Origin: Sphingomonadales bacterium 12-68-11
GTDB lineage: Bacteria > Pseudomonadota > Alphaproteobacteria > Sphingomonadales > Sphingomonadaceae
Assembly (NCBI GenBank): GCA_002279825.1
Contig: NCCV01000005.1
Coordinates: forward strand, 1-64,000
Reading direction: 5' to 3'
DNA length: 64,000 nt
Positions 1 through 9,112 of the stretch are shown piece by piece (position 1 is the first letter of the stretch; every line of letters starts with the position of its first letter). The translations under genes and the position numbers were made by a program. The notes beneath the pieces were generated by a model, which searched no databases, was not told the DNA's origin, and saw only the letters and a program-made list of their open reading frames with translations.

Positions 1-220
1 CAACTGCCTCAAGAACGACAACATCATCTACATCGGCGATCTGGTCCAGAAGACCGAAGCCGAGATGCTGCGCACGCCGAACTTCGGCCGCAAGTCGCTT
101 AACGAGATCAAGGAAGTGCTCTCCAGCATGGGCCTGCGCCTGGGCATGGACATCCCCGGCTGGCCGCCCGAGAACATCGAGGAAATGGCCAAGAAGCTCG
201 AGCAGGAACTGCTCGGCTAA
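1..220 (+). CDS. rpoA: DNA-directed RNA polymerase subunit alpha, C-terminal part (5' end outside window)
   Basis: Only the last 72 codons are present, read from base 2 to a TAA at 218-220. The translation runs [19 protein letters not shown] and later [14 protein letters not shown], the classic alpha C-terminal domain that contacts UP elements and activators. The tail [20 protein letters not shown] is charged and helical. The gene sits just upstream of rplQ, the standard order at the end of the alpha operon in proteobacteria. The start and N-terminal assembly domain lie before the window. Confidence 0.97.
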
Positions 221-307
221 GCTTGGCGACCGGGCAATGGCGGCCGCCCCAAGAGCCGCCTGGACCGGGGTACCTGATACGGCCCCCTTACGAACGGAGT
301 ACTGAAC

Positions 308-727
308 ATGCGTCACGGACACGGCGGCCGCAAACTGCAGCGCAAGTCCGGCCACCGCGCGGCCCTGCTGCGCAACATGGCCGCCGCGCTGATCAAGCAC
401 GAGCAGATCAAGACCACCACGCCCAAGGCGAAGGAACTGCGTCCTTACGTCGAGAAGCTGATCACGCTCGCCAAGCGCGGCGGGCTCAGCAACCGCCGCC
501 TGGCGCATGCCCGGATGCTGGACGAAGCGCAGGAGCGCAAGCTGTTCGAAGTTCTGGCCGAGCGTTACGCTGGCCGCGAAGGCGGCTACACCCGCATCAT
601 CAAGGCCGGCATCCGTGCTTCGGACGCCGCGCCGATCGCGATCATCGAGCTGGTCGATCGCGACGTCGACGCCAAGGGCCAGGACAGCGGCCCGGTGTTC
701 GAGGACGAGGACCTGGAAGCGGCGTAA
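308..727 (+). CDS. rplQ: 50S ribosomal protein L17
   Basis: A 139-residue protein starting [10 protein letters not shown], with the conserved N-terminal L17 block ([16 protein letters not shown]) and the helix around [17 protein letters not shown]17 is a large-subunit protein near the peptide exit tunnel. The last ~20 residues are acidic ([21 protein letters not shown]), a common alphaproteobacterial extension. It follows rpoA by 87 bases and is closed by a strong intrinsic terminator at 755-793, so it is the last gene of the ribosomal protein operon here. Confidence 0.98.
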   Translation: MRHGHGGRKLQRKSGHRAALLRNMAAALIKHEQIKTTTPKAKELRPYVEKLITLAKRGGLSNRRLAHARMLDEAQERKLFEVLAERYAGREGGYTRIIKAGIRASDAAPIAIIELVDRDVDAKGQDSGPVFEDEDLEAA

Positions 728-754
728 GGCCTCCAGCGGGGTCTGAGAAATTGC

Positions 755-793
755 AAAGGCGGTTGCGGTCGTTACACTCGCAACCGCCTTTTT
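755..793 (+). terminator. Intrinsic terminator of the rpoA-rplQ operon
   Basis: Arms at 755-767 and 779-791 are perfectly complementary over 13 bases, with an 11-base loop and a T-run on the 3' side. The hairpin begins 28 bases after the rplQ stop. It also shows that an ATG at 792, inside the hairpin, is not the start of the next gene. Confidence 0.9.
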
Positions 794-809
794 GCATTTC
801 GGAGGCCCG

Positions 810-2939
<2,130 letters not shown>

Positions 2940-3095
2940 GTCCGTAAGCGCGGTCGCAAGCGATAAGGGTTCACAAAAGTAGCCCGGAACCTGAACAAAA
3001 ACTGTCAGGCACATTCAGCGTTGCCACAACGCCCCGTGCCTAAACCCGAGTCACAGGACGGCCTGACGCCTCCGGTGAATAGAAGGGTGTAGATC

Positions 3096-3656
3096 ATGAA
3101 GACCATTACCAAAGCCCTGGTCGGAACCGTCGCCGCAGGCGCGATGGCGGTGGGCTCCATGGCGCCGGCGCACGCGCAGTCGCGCTACGATCGCGACCGG
3201 GGCCGCGACCGTGGCGGGATCGATGCCGGCGACGTCATTGCCGGCGCGCTGATCATCGGCGGCATCGCGGCGATTGCCTCGGCGACCAGCCGCAACAGCC
3301 GCGACCGGTACGACGACCGTTACGAGAACGGCTGGGGCCGCTACGGCGACCCGCGTCAGGCGATCGAACAGTGCGTCAACACCGCCGAGCGCGGCGCGCG
3401 CCGCTTCAACGCCGACGTGACCGACATCCGCAGCGTCGATCGGCGCGGCGACGGCTACGTGGTCAAGGGCCGCATCGCGGTCAACCAGCTCGGTCGCAAC
3501 TGGCGCCAGGGCGACAACCGCTACGGCCGCGGCTGGAACAACGACTACCGCGGCTGGAACGACCGCTACCGCGGCTACGATGCCGGCAACTTCACCTGCC
3601 GGATCGAGCGCGGCCGGGTCACCGACCTCGACTACAGCGGGATCCGCGGCCTCTAA
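3096..3656 (+). CDS. Small secreted protein of unknown function, Arg/Tyr/Gly-rich
   Basis: 186 residues. A signal peptide ends near AHA at residue 27. It is followed by a basic RYDRDRGRDRGG stretch and a glycine/alanine/isoleucine segment (residues 43-64) that could be a membrane or glycine-zipper-like helix. The middle and end are rich in Arg, Tyr, Trp and Asn (NDYRGWNDRYRGYD). There are two cysteines (EQCVN near 93 and FTCRIERG near the end) that could form a disulfide. Similar short envelope proteins are common in sphingomonads, but I cannot assign a function. A good ribosome site (AGAAGGG) precedes the ATG, and an intrinsic terminator follows. Confidence 0.85.
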   Translation: MKTITKALVGTVAAGAMAVGSMAPAHAQSRYDRDRGRDRGGIDAGDVIAGALIIGGIAAIASATSRNSRDRYDDRYENGWGRYGDPRQAIEQCVNTAERGARRFNADVTDIRSVDRRGDGYVVKGRIAVNQLGRNWRQGDNRYGRGWNNDYRGWNDRYRGYDAGNFTCRIERGRVTDLDYSGIRGL

Positions 3657-3679
3657 CGCCGGCGGTATCGCAAACGGAG

Positions 3680-3708
3680 CGGCCCGGACCTTACGGTCCG
3701 GGCCGTTT
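3680..3708 (+). terminator. Intrinsic terminator after the small secreted protein gene
   Basis: Perfect 11-base arms (3680-3690 and 3695-3705) close a 4-base loop (TTAC) and are followed by TTT. It lies 23 bases after the stop at 3656 and only a few bases from the end of the convergent gene at 3711, so it may serve both strands. Confidence 0.85.
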
Positions 3709-3710
3709 CG

Positions 3711-4334
3711 CTATGGCCCCCGCGCGTAGCCGGGCAGTTCGATCCGCCAGATCAGCGCCGCGCCGCGCAGTGCGAACCCGGCCAAAGCGGCCCCCGCCAT
3801 CGCCGCGCCCTGCGGCAGACCGGCGACGATCCCGCCGACGCAGAGCGTCGCCGACAGCGCGGCCGCAGTGACGTAAAGCTCGGGCCGCATCAGGATCGAC
3901 GGCACCCCGGCGAACACGTCGCGGATGATCCCGCCGACGCAGCCGGTGATCACCCCCATCATCATCGCCGGAACCGGCTCGACATCGTACGACAGCGCCT
4001 TGGCCGCGCCGAACGCTGCGTAGAACGCGAGGCCCAGCGCGTCGGCCCAGTCTAGCAGTTTGCCCTCCCACCAGCGCGCCGGCGTAAACCAGGCGAGCAG
4101 CGCCATCAGCAGCACGATCGGCGCCACCCACGGGTCGCGCACCCAGAACACCGGTGCGCCGATCAGCACGTCGCGTACCGATCCGCCGCCGACTCCGGTC
4201 ACCATCGCGAAGAACGCCACCGTCACCAGAGTCAGCCGCAGCCGCGTCGCCAGCAGCGCGCCGCTCAGCGCGAACACCGCGATCCCGGCCAGGTCGAGCG
4301 CGGGCGGCATCAGCGGGGCGGTCAGTGGGTTCAT
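3711..4334 (-). CDS. TRIC-type (UPF0126/YadS) trimeric cation channel family membrane protein
   Basis: 207 residues, about seven hydrophobic helices. The family has two internal repeats, each with a GG-RDV motif: GGGSVRDVLIG in the first half and GGIIRDVFAGVPSIL in the second. Prokaryotic relatives of TRIC channels conduct monovalent cations, but many members have no known physiological role. The ATG at 4334 overlaps the TGA of the upstream PepSY gene (ATGA), which fixes the start and implies translational coupling. The same frame stays open further upstream but is antisense-like there. Confidence 0.9.
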   Translation of the reverse strand: MNPLTAPLMPPALDLAGIAVFALSGALLATRLRLTLVTVAFFAMVTGVGGGSVRDVLIGAPVFWVRDPWVAPIVLLMALLAWFTPARWWEGKLLDWADALGLAFYAAFGAAKALSYDVEPVPAMMMGVITGCVGGIIRDVFAGVPSILMRPELYVTAAALSATLCVGGIVAGLPQGAAMAGAALAGFALRGAALIWRIELPGYARGP

Positions 4335-5017
4335 TCCTTGACGCGCGCCTTGCGCCGCCGGAACAGTAGCGCGCAGCCGATCAGCGCCCCGATCGCCGAG
4401 AGCGCGGCGAAACCGATCAGGATCGGGTGGTGCGTGTCCTCGCGCGTCTCGAGGTCCATGATGTGGAGACCCCACATCAGGTCGTACGTCCGCCACCACC
4501 CGGTGCGCAGCGCCAGGACTTCGCCGGTGGTGTCGTCGATGTAGAGCCGGTCGCCGTCGCCGAAGCGCGCCTGCCAGAGCGATCCGGCACTGCGCGCGTC
4601 CGAAGGCGCTTCGCCGGCCGGGAAATAAGTCAGGCCGGTCAGCTTGTCGGCACCGGTATAGGCCGCCTCGGCGATCCGCCGCGCTTCGTCCTTCGCAACC
4701 GGCGGGATCACCGTGCCGTCGCGCGCCGAGTAGCGCCAGCGGCTGCCGTCCGCGCCGGTCACGATCCACGCCGGGCCGTCGGGCTGCGCCACCAGCCGGG
4801 CCTCGTGGATCGGTTCGCCGATGTCCGCCGGGAAGGTCAGCGCGCCCGGGTCGATCGCCCTGTGCCCCGCCAGCAGCGTCTCTCCGCGGACTTCCTCGAT
4901 CGGTCTCGCGACCATCACCAGCCCGGTCAAGGTCCACATCAGGATCGGGACGCCGACCAGCCAGCCGAGCCAGATATGCCAGCGCGCGAGGCGCTGCATC
5001 ATGCGTTGCGATGCCAT
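4331..5017 (-). CDS. PepSY domain membrane protein
   Basis: 228 residues. An N-terminal basic segment leads into one membrane helix (HIWLGWLVGVPILMWTLTGL), then a periplasmic region of about 150 residues with PepSY-like sequence, and a C-terminal membrane helix (ALSAIGALIGCALLF) ending in a basic tail (RRRKARVKE). PepSY-TM proteins are often tied to iron or siderophore reduction or to inhibition of peptidases; nothing here decides between these. It is coupled by ATGA to the TRIC-type gene downstream. Confidence 0.8.
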   Translation of the reverse strand: MASQRMMQRLARWHIWLGWLVGVPILMWTLTGLVMVARPIEEVRGETLLAGHRAIDPGALTFPADIGEPIHEARLVAQPDGPAWIVTGADGSRWRYSARDGTVIPPVAKDEARRIAEAAYTGADKLTGLTYFPAGEAPSDARSAGSLWQARFGDGDRLYIDDTTGEVLALRTGWWRTYDLMWGLHIMDLETREDTHHPILIGFAALSAIGALIGCALLFRRRKARVKE

Positions 5018-5095
5018 GCACCGGCGTTACCCGACGCGGCGGCGCCTCGCTAGTCGGCCGAACCCGAGGGGTAGCGGGTCACGGCGCGGGTTCTG

Positions 5096-5806
5096 TCACG
5101 CCTCGGGCTCGGTCAGCCGCGCGGCGCCCCGCTCGGCCGAGGCCTTGATGACCCGGTCGTCGATGGTCTCGCTCAGCCGTTCGAGCGCCGAGGCGGTCGC
5201 CTGCGCCGTCTTGTCCCAACCCGCCGATTTGGCGACCGTGCCCAGCTCCTTGAGTTCGTCGACGACCTGGCGTTGCAGTGCTTCGCTGGCGGCCGGGGTC
5301 TGGGCGATGCTGGTCACCGCCTGTTGCGCGACGCTCTCGATGACCTGTTGTCCGCTCGGGCTGATCGAACCGGGCGGGTTCTGCACCAACAGCGAGCGCA
5401 GCTTCTGCGCCGCGCGCACCGTCTGCTCGATGCCGTCCGATCCGGCATCGCCGGCGATCTCGGCGGCCCTGAGCTGCACGTCGCGGGTCCGCTGCCCGAC
5501 TTTGTCGATCGCGCTCAGCAGCACTGAGGGGAACGCCAGCCCGCAGAGCAGGGCGAAGAACAACAACCGTATCGGCTCATCGAGCTGGCTGTCGGCCAGC
5601 ACGTAAACGGAGATTCCGGCCGCCGCCATGCCCAGCAGGGGGGTTTGCCAGAACGCCGCCACCGGGGGATCCTTGGCCCGTTCGTCGAGCTTGGCGACGA
5701 CCGGCTGGAGCAGCCCGCCCAGCAGCCCGCCTGCCGCGACCACCGGCAGGTAATGGGGCTGCGCACCCCCCGAGATCGATCCGAAGAATGTTGCCAGTTC
5801 GCTCAT
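5096..5806 (-). CDS. Three-helix membrane protein of unknown function
   Basis: 236 residues. The start at 5806 follows a GAGGGGGCGAGC ribosome site. Three hydrophobic helices lie in the first ~110 residues (LPVVAAGGLLGGLLQPVV, LLGMAAAGISVYVL and RLLFFALLCGLAFPSVLL). The rest is soluble, helical and rich in Ala/Gln/Glu, probably coiled coil in the cytoplasm. I do not recognise the family. The layout resembles three-helix membrane modules seen next to immune-type signalling proteins, but no such partner is nearby, so this is only a structural comparison. Confidence 0.7.
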   Translation of the reverse strand: MSELATFFGSISGGAQPHYLPVVAAGGLLGGLLQPVVAKLDERAKDPPVAAFWQTPLLGMAAAGISVYVLADSQLDEPIRLLFFALLCGLAFPSVLLSAIDKVGQRTRDVQLRAAEIAGDAGSDGIEQTVRAAQKLRSLLVQNPPGSISPSGQQVIESVAQQAVTSIAQTPAASEALQRQVVDELKELGTVAKSAGWDKTAQATASALERLSETIDDRVIKASAERGAARLTEPEA

Positions 5807-5871
5807 CTGCTCGCCCCCTCGTTCGCGCCGCAGCAAGCGCATGCGGAGCGTCGCGGGCAACCGGAACTGGC

Positions 5872-7275
5872 TCAGATATGGATCGGTTTGCCCTGCACGG
5901 CCATCGCCGCTTCCTTGAGCGCTTCGGGGTGCGTCGGGTGCGCGTGGCTGGTGTAGGCGATATCCTCGCTGGTCGCGCCGAACTCCATCGCCAGCGCGGC
6001 CTCGGCGATCATTGTCCCCGCAACGGAGGCGATGATCCACACGCCCAGCACGCGGTCGGTCTCGGCATCGGCGATCACCTTGACGAAGCCGGTGGTGTCG
6101 CGGTTAGTCTTGGCGCGGCTGTTGCCGGCCATCGGGAACTTGCCGACCTTGATCGGCTTGCCGGCCTCCTTGGCCTGCTCCTCGGTCAGTCCCACGCCCG
6201 CGATCTCGGGCATCGTATAGACCACGCTGGGGATCACCGCGTGGTTCACGATCCCGGTCTGCCCGGCGATGTTCTCGGCCACGGCGATGCCTTCGTCCTC
6301 GGCCTTGTGCGCCAGCATCGGGCCGGGGATCACGTCGCCGATCGCCCACACCCCGTCCACCGCGGTACGGAACTGGGGGTCGGTCTCGATTTGCCCGCGC
6401 TTGTTCGGCGCGAGCCCGATCGCCTCGAGCCCGAGCCCGTCGGTGTTCGGTCTGCGACCAATCGAAACCAGCACGTGGCTCGCCTCGAGCGTCTCGCTCG
6501 CGCCTCCCGCCGCGGGCTCAAGCGTGAGCGTGACGCCGGCACCCGTCGCGGTCGCGCCGGTCACTTTGGTCGAGAGCCTGAGTTCCATGCCCTGCTTGGC
6601 GAACACCTTGCCGGCTTCCTTGCGCACTTCGCCGTCCATGCCGGGGAGCAACTGACCGAGGAATTCGACCACCGTCACTTTCGCGCCGAGCCGGCGCCAT
6701 ACGCTGCCAAGCTCGAGCCCGATCACCCCGCCGCCGATGACCACCAGGTGCTCGGGCACTTCGGCGAGCGCCAGCGCTCCGGTCGAATCGACGATCCGGC
6801 CGGCCGCGTTATCGACCTCCACGCCCGGGAGCGGCGTGACCGACGAACCCGTCGCGATCACCACGTTCTTGGCGGTGACGGCGGCGTCGCCGACCCTGAC
6901 GGTATGCGCATCCTGGAACGCCGCCCGGCCCTTCAGCCAGTCGACCTTGTTCTTCTTGAACAGGTATTCGATCCCACCGGTCAGTTCCTTGACCGCGGTA
7001 TCCTTCTCCGCCTGCATCCGCGCGAGATCGAGGCTCACCTTCTCCGCGATGACCCCGAACTTGGCGAGCGTGCCGTTGGCCGCCTCGTCATAAAGCTCGG
7101 ACCCGTGCAACAGCGCCTTGGAAGGAATGCAGCCGACGTTGAGGCAAGTCCCGCCCAGCGTCTCGCGGCTCTCCGCGCAAGCGGTCTTGAGCCCGAGCTG
7201 CGCCGCGCGGATCGCCGCGACATAGCCGCCGGGGCCGGAGCCGATGATGAGAACGTCGTAGTCGTAGTCAGCCAT
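5872..7275 (-). CDS. lpdA: Dihydrolipoyl dehydrogenase (E3)
   Basis: 467 residues. This FAD enzyme reoxidises the lipoyl arm of 2-oxo acid dehydrogenases and makes NADH. Visible motifs are the N-terminal FAD fold (VLIIGSGPGGYVAAIRAAQLG), the redox disulfide GGTCLNVGCIPSK, the NAD-binding GGGVIGLELGSVWRRLG, and the C-terminal HAHPTHPEA with the catalytic His-Glu pair. It is the last gene of the mdh-sucD-sucA-sucB block, so it most likely serves 2-oxoglutarate dehydrogenase. A small DUF1877 gene separates it from sucB. Confidence 0.97.
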   Translation of the reverse strand: MADYDYDVLIIGSGPGGYVAAIRAAQLGLKTACAESRETLGGTCLNVGCIPSKALLHGSELYDEAANGTLAKFGVIAEKVSLDLARMQAEKDTAVKELTGGIEYLFKKNKVDWLKGRAAFQDAHTVRVGDAAVTAKNVVIATGSSVTPLPGVEVDNAAGRIVDSTGALALAEVPEHLVVIGGGVIGLELGSVWRRLGAKVTVVEFLGQLLPGMDGEVRKEAGKVFAKQGMELRLSTKVTGATATGAGVTLTLEPAAGGASETLEASHVLVSIGRRPNTDGLGLEAIGLAPNKRGQIETDPQFRTAVDGVWAIGDVIPGPMLAHKAEDEGIAVAENIAGQTGIVNHAVIPSVVYTMPEIAGVGLTEEQAKEAGKPIKVGKFPMAGNSRAKTNRDTTGFVKVIADAETDRVLGVWIIASVAGTMIAEAALAMEFGATSEDIAYTSHAHPTHPEALKEAAMAVQGKPIHI

Positions 7276-7298
7276 GCGTTCTGCTCACATCTATCGGG

Positions 7299-7793
7299 TT
7301 AGGTGATGATTCCGACCATGCCGGAGCCGCTGTCAGCACATCGCTGGGTAAGCGCACGGGGCTGCGGTATGCTTTGCATGATGTACTCGAGAGCTTCGGG
7401 GCCCTCATCCACGAATAGGTCTGCCAGATAGACATCGGCTGCGGCCATCGCTGCGGGGTCGTATCGGGACTCAAGCTCGGCGTCGGTCAAGTCACGAAGC
7501 GCGGCATTGAAAGCTGCGACCTGCGCGGGCGTGTAGAACCAGGGGCCCCCATAGCCATTATCGGTTCCGACCTGTTCCGGCTCGTTTGGGAAAAAGCTCA
7601 GCGGATGATCGGACTCTGCGCCGTTTCCAGTGAACATGAAGTGCAGGGAATTCCACGCCTTGTCGAAACCGACGATCTCGCCCGCTTCGTATGCGGCGTC
7701 GTCGAACAAGAACGCGTCTGCCGCGTCGGGATCGGCGCGAAGAGCGGCCATTTGCTCGGAGCTTGCTCCGCGCAGGCAGAGAACCATGCCCAT
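7299..7793 (-). CDS. DUF1877 (YfbM-like) family protein
   Basis: 164 residues starting MGMVLCLRGASSEQM, preceded by a good AGGGAGAG ribosome site. The sequence has the DUF1877 pattern of an acidic N-terminal region, a KAWNSLHFMFTG block and a PWFYTPAQVAAFNAAL block; function is unknown. The gene lies between sucB and lpdA in the same direction, with 11 bases on the sucB side and 23 on the lpdA side, so it is probably co-transcribed. It breaks the usual sucB-lpd adjacency and its codons are slightly less GC-rich, suggesting insertion into the operon. Confidence 0.85.
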   Translation of the reverse strand: MGMVLCLRGASSEQMAALRADPDAADAFLFDDAAYEAGEIVGFDKAWNSLHFMFTGNGAESDHPLSFFPNEPEQVGTDNGYGGPWFYTPAQVAAFNAALRDLTDAELESRYDPAAMAAADVYLADLFVDEGPEALEYIMQSIPQPRALTQRCADSGSGMVGIIT

Positions 7794-7804
7794 TCTTGCT
7801 CTCC

Positions 7805-9076
7805 CTACAGGTCGATCAGCAGGCGCATCGGATCTTCGATCGCTTCCTTGATGATCTTCAGCGCGGTCACCGCCTCGCGGCCGTCGATCAGCCGGTGGTC
7901 GTAAGACAGCGCCAGGTACATCATCGGGCGGATCACGACCTGGCCATCGCGGGCGACCGGGCGTTCCTCGATCCGGTGCAGGCCGAGCACCGCGCTCTGC
8001 GGGGGGTTGATGATCGGGGTGCTCATCAGCGAGCCGAACACCCCGCCGTTGGAAATCGTGAAGGTGCCGCCGGTCATGTCGGCCATCGTCAGCGTGCCGT
8101 CCTTGGCCTTCTGGCCGTAGGCGGCGATCGCCTGCTCGATCTCGGCGAAGCCCATCGTATCGACGCCGCGCACCACCGGCACCACCAGCCCGCCCGGCGC
8201 GCTGACCGCAACCGAGATGTCGACGTAGTCGTGATAGACGATGTCCTCGCCGTCGATCCTGGCATTGGCCGCGGGCACGTCCTTGAGCGCCAGGCACGCG
8301 GCCTTGGCGAAGAAGCTCATGAAGCCGAGCTTGATGCCGTGCTTCTTGGCGAACAGGTCCTTGTAGGCCTCGCGCGCTTCCATCACCGCGGTCATGTCGC
8401 AGTCGTTGAAAGTGGTCAGCAGCGCGGCTTCGGTCTGCGCGGCCTTGAGACGCCGGGCGATGGTCTGGCGCAGGCGGGTCATCTTGACCCGCTCCTCGCG
8501 CCGCTCGCCGGTGGCGGCGGGTGCGGGGGAAGGCGACGGGGCCGGGGCGCTCACCGCGGGGGCGGGGCTGTCCTTTTTCGCTTTGGCCGCCGCGATCACG
8601 TCTTCCTTGGTCAGCCGGCCGTCCTTGCCGCTGCCTTTGATCGCGCTCGGATCGACCCCGTGCTCGAGCACCGCGCGGCGCACCGCGGGCGAGAGCGTGG
8701 TCGGATCGCTCGGCTCGTCGCCTTCGGCCGCGGGCGGGGCGATCGGTACGGGAACCGGGGTCGGCGCGGGCGGGGCCTGCTCGGCCGGCTGGGGGTTGTC
8801 GCGCGGCGCCACTTGAGTGGTCTCGCCGGCGCTCTGCGCGTCCTCGATCATGGCGATCACCGCGCCGACTTCGACCGTCTCGCCGACTTTGACGCGCTGC
8901 TCGCCCATGATCCCGGCGACCGGCGAGGGCACTTCGACCGCGACTTTGTCGGTCTCGAGGCTGGCGATCGGCTCGTCGAGCTTGACCGGGTCGCCAGGCT
9001 GCTTGAGCCATTCGCCGATCGTCGCCTCGGCCACGGATTCGCCGAGCGCCGGAACTTTCACTTCAACAGCCATCAT
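7805..9076 (-). CDS. sucB: Dihydrolipoyllysine succinyltransferase, E2 of 2-oxoglutarate dehydrogenase
   Basis: 423 residues. An N-terminal lipoyl domain carries the modified lysine in [12 protein letters not shown] (about residue 43). An Ala/Pro linker leads to the E3-binding domain ([31 protein letters not shown]), a second Ala/Pro-rich linker and the catalytic domain ending in [13 protein letters not shown] with the active-site His and Asp. It transfers succinyl groups to CoA in the TCA cycle. It lies 36 bases downstream of sucA in one operon. Confidence 0.97.
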   Translation of the reverse strand: MMAVEVKVPALGESVAEATIGEWLKQPGDPVKLDEPIASLETDKVAVEVPSPVAGIMGEQRVKVGETVEVGAVIAMIEDAQSAGETTQVAPRDNPQPAEQAPPAPTPVPVPIAPPAAEGDEPSDPTTLSPAVRRAVLEHGVDPSAIKGSGKDGRLTKEDVIAAAKAKKDSPAPAVSAPAPSPSPAPAATGERREERVKMTRLRQTIARRLKAAQTEAALLTTFNDCDMTAVMEAREAYKDLFAKKHGIKLGFMSFFAKAACLALKDVPAANARIDGEDIVYHDYVDISVAVSAPGGLVVPVVRGVDTMGFAEIEQAIAAYGQKAKDGTLTMADMTGGTFTISNGGVFGSLMSTPIINPPQSAVLGLHRIEERPVARDGQVVIRPMMYLALSYDHRLIDGREAVTALKIIKEAIEDPMRLLIDL

Positions 9077-9112
9077 AGCTAACCCCAGTGAGAAGAATGC
9101 GGCGAGAGACGG

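Noticed and set aside
792..809. Start of the first prolyl oligopeptidase at 792
   Set aside because: This ATG lies inside the rplQ terminator; the ATG at 810 has a GGAGG site and gives a proper signal peptide.
4331..5021. An extension of the TRIC-type protein upstream to 5021
   Set aside because: The region encodes the PepSY protein in another frame, and the ATGA overlap plus family N-terminus place the true start at 4334.
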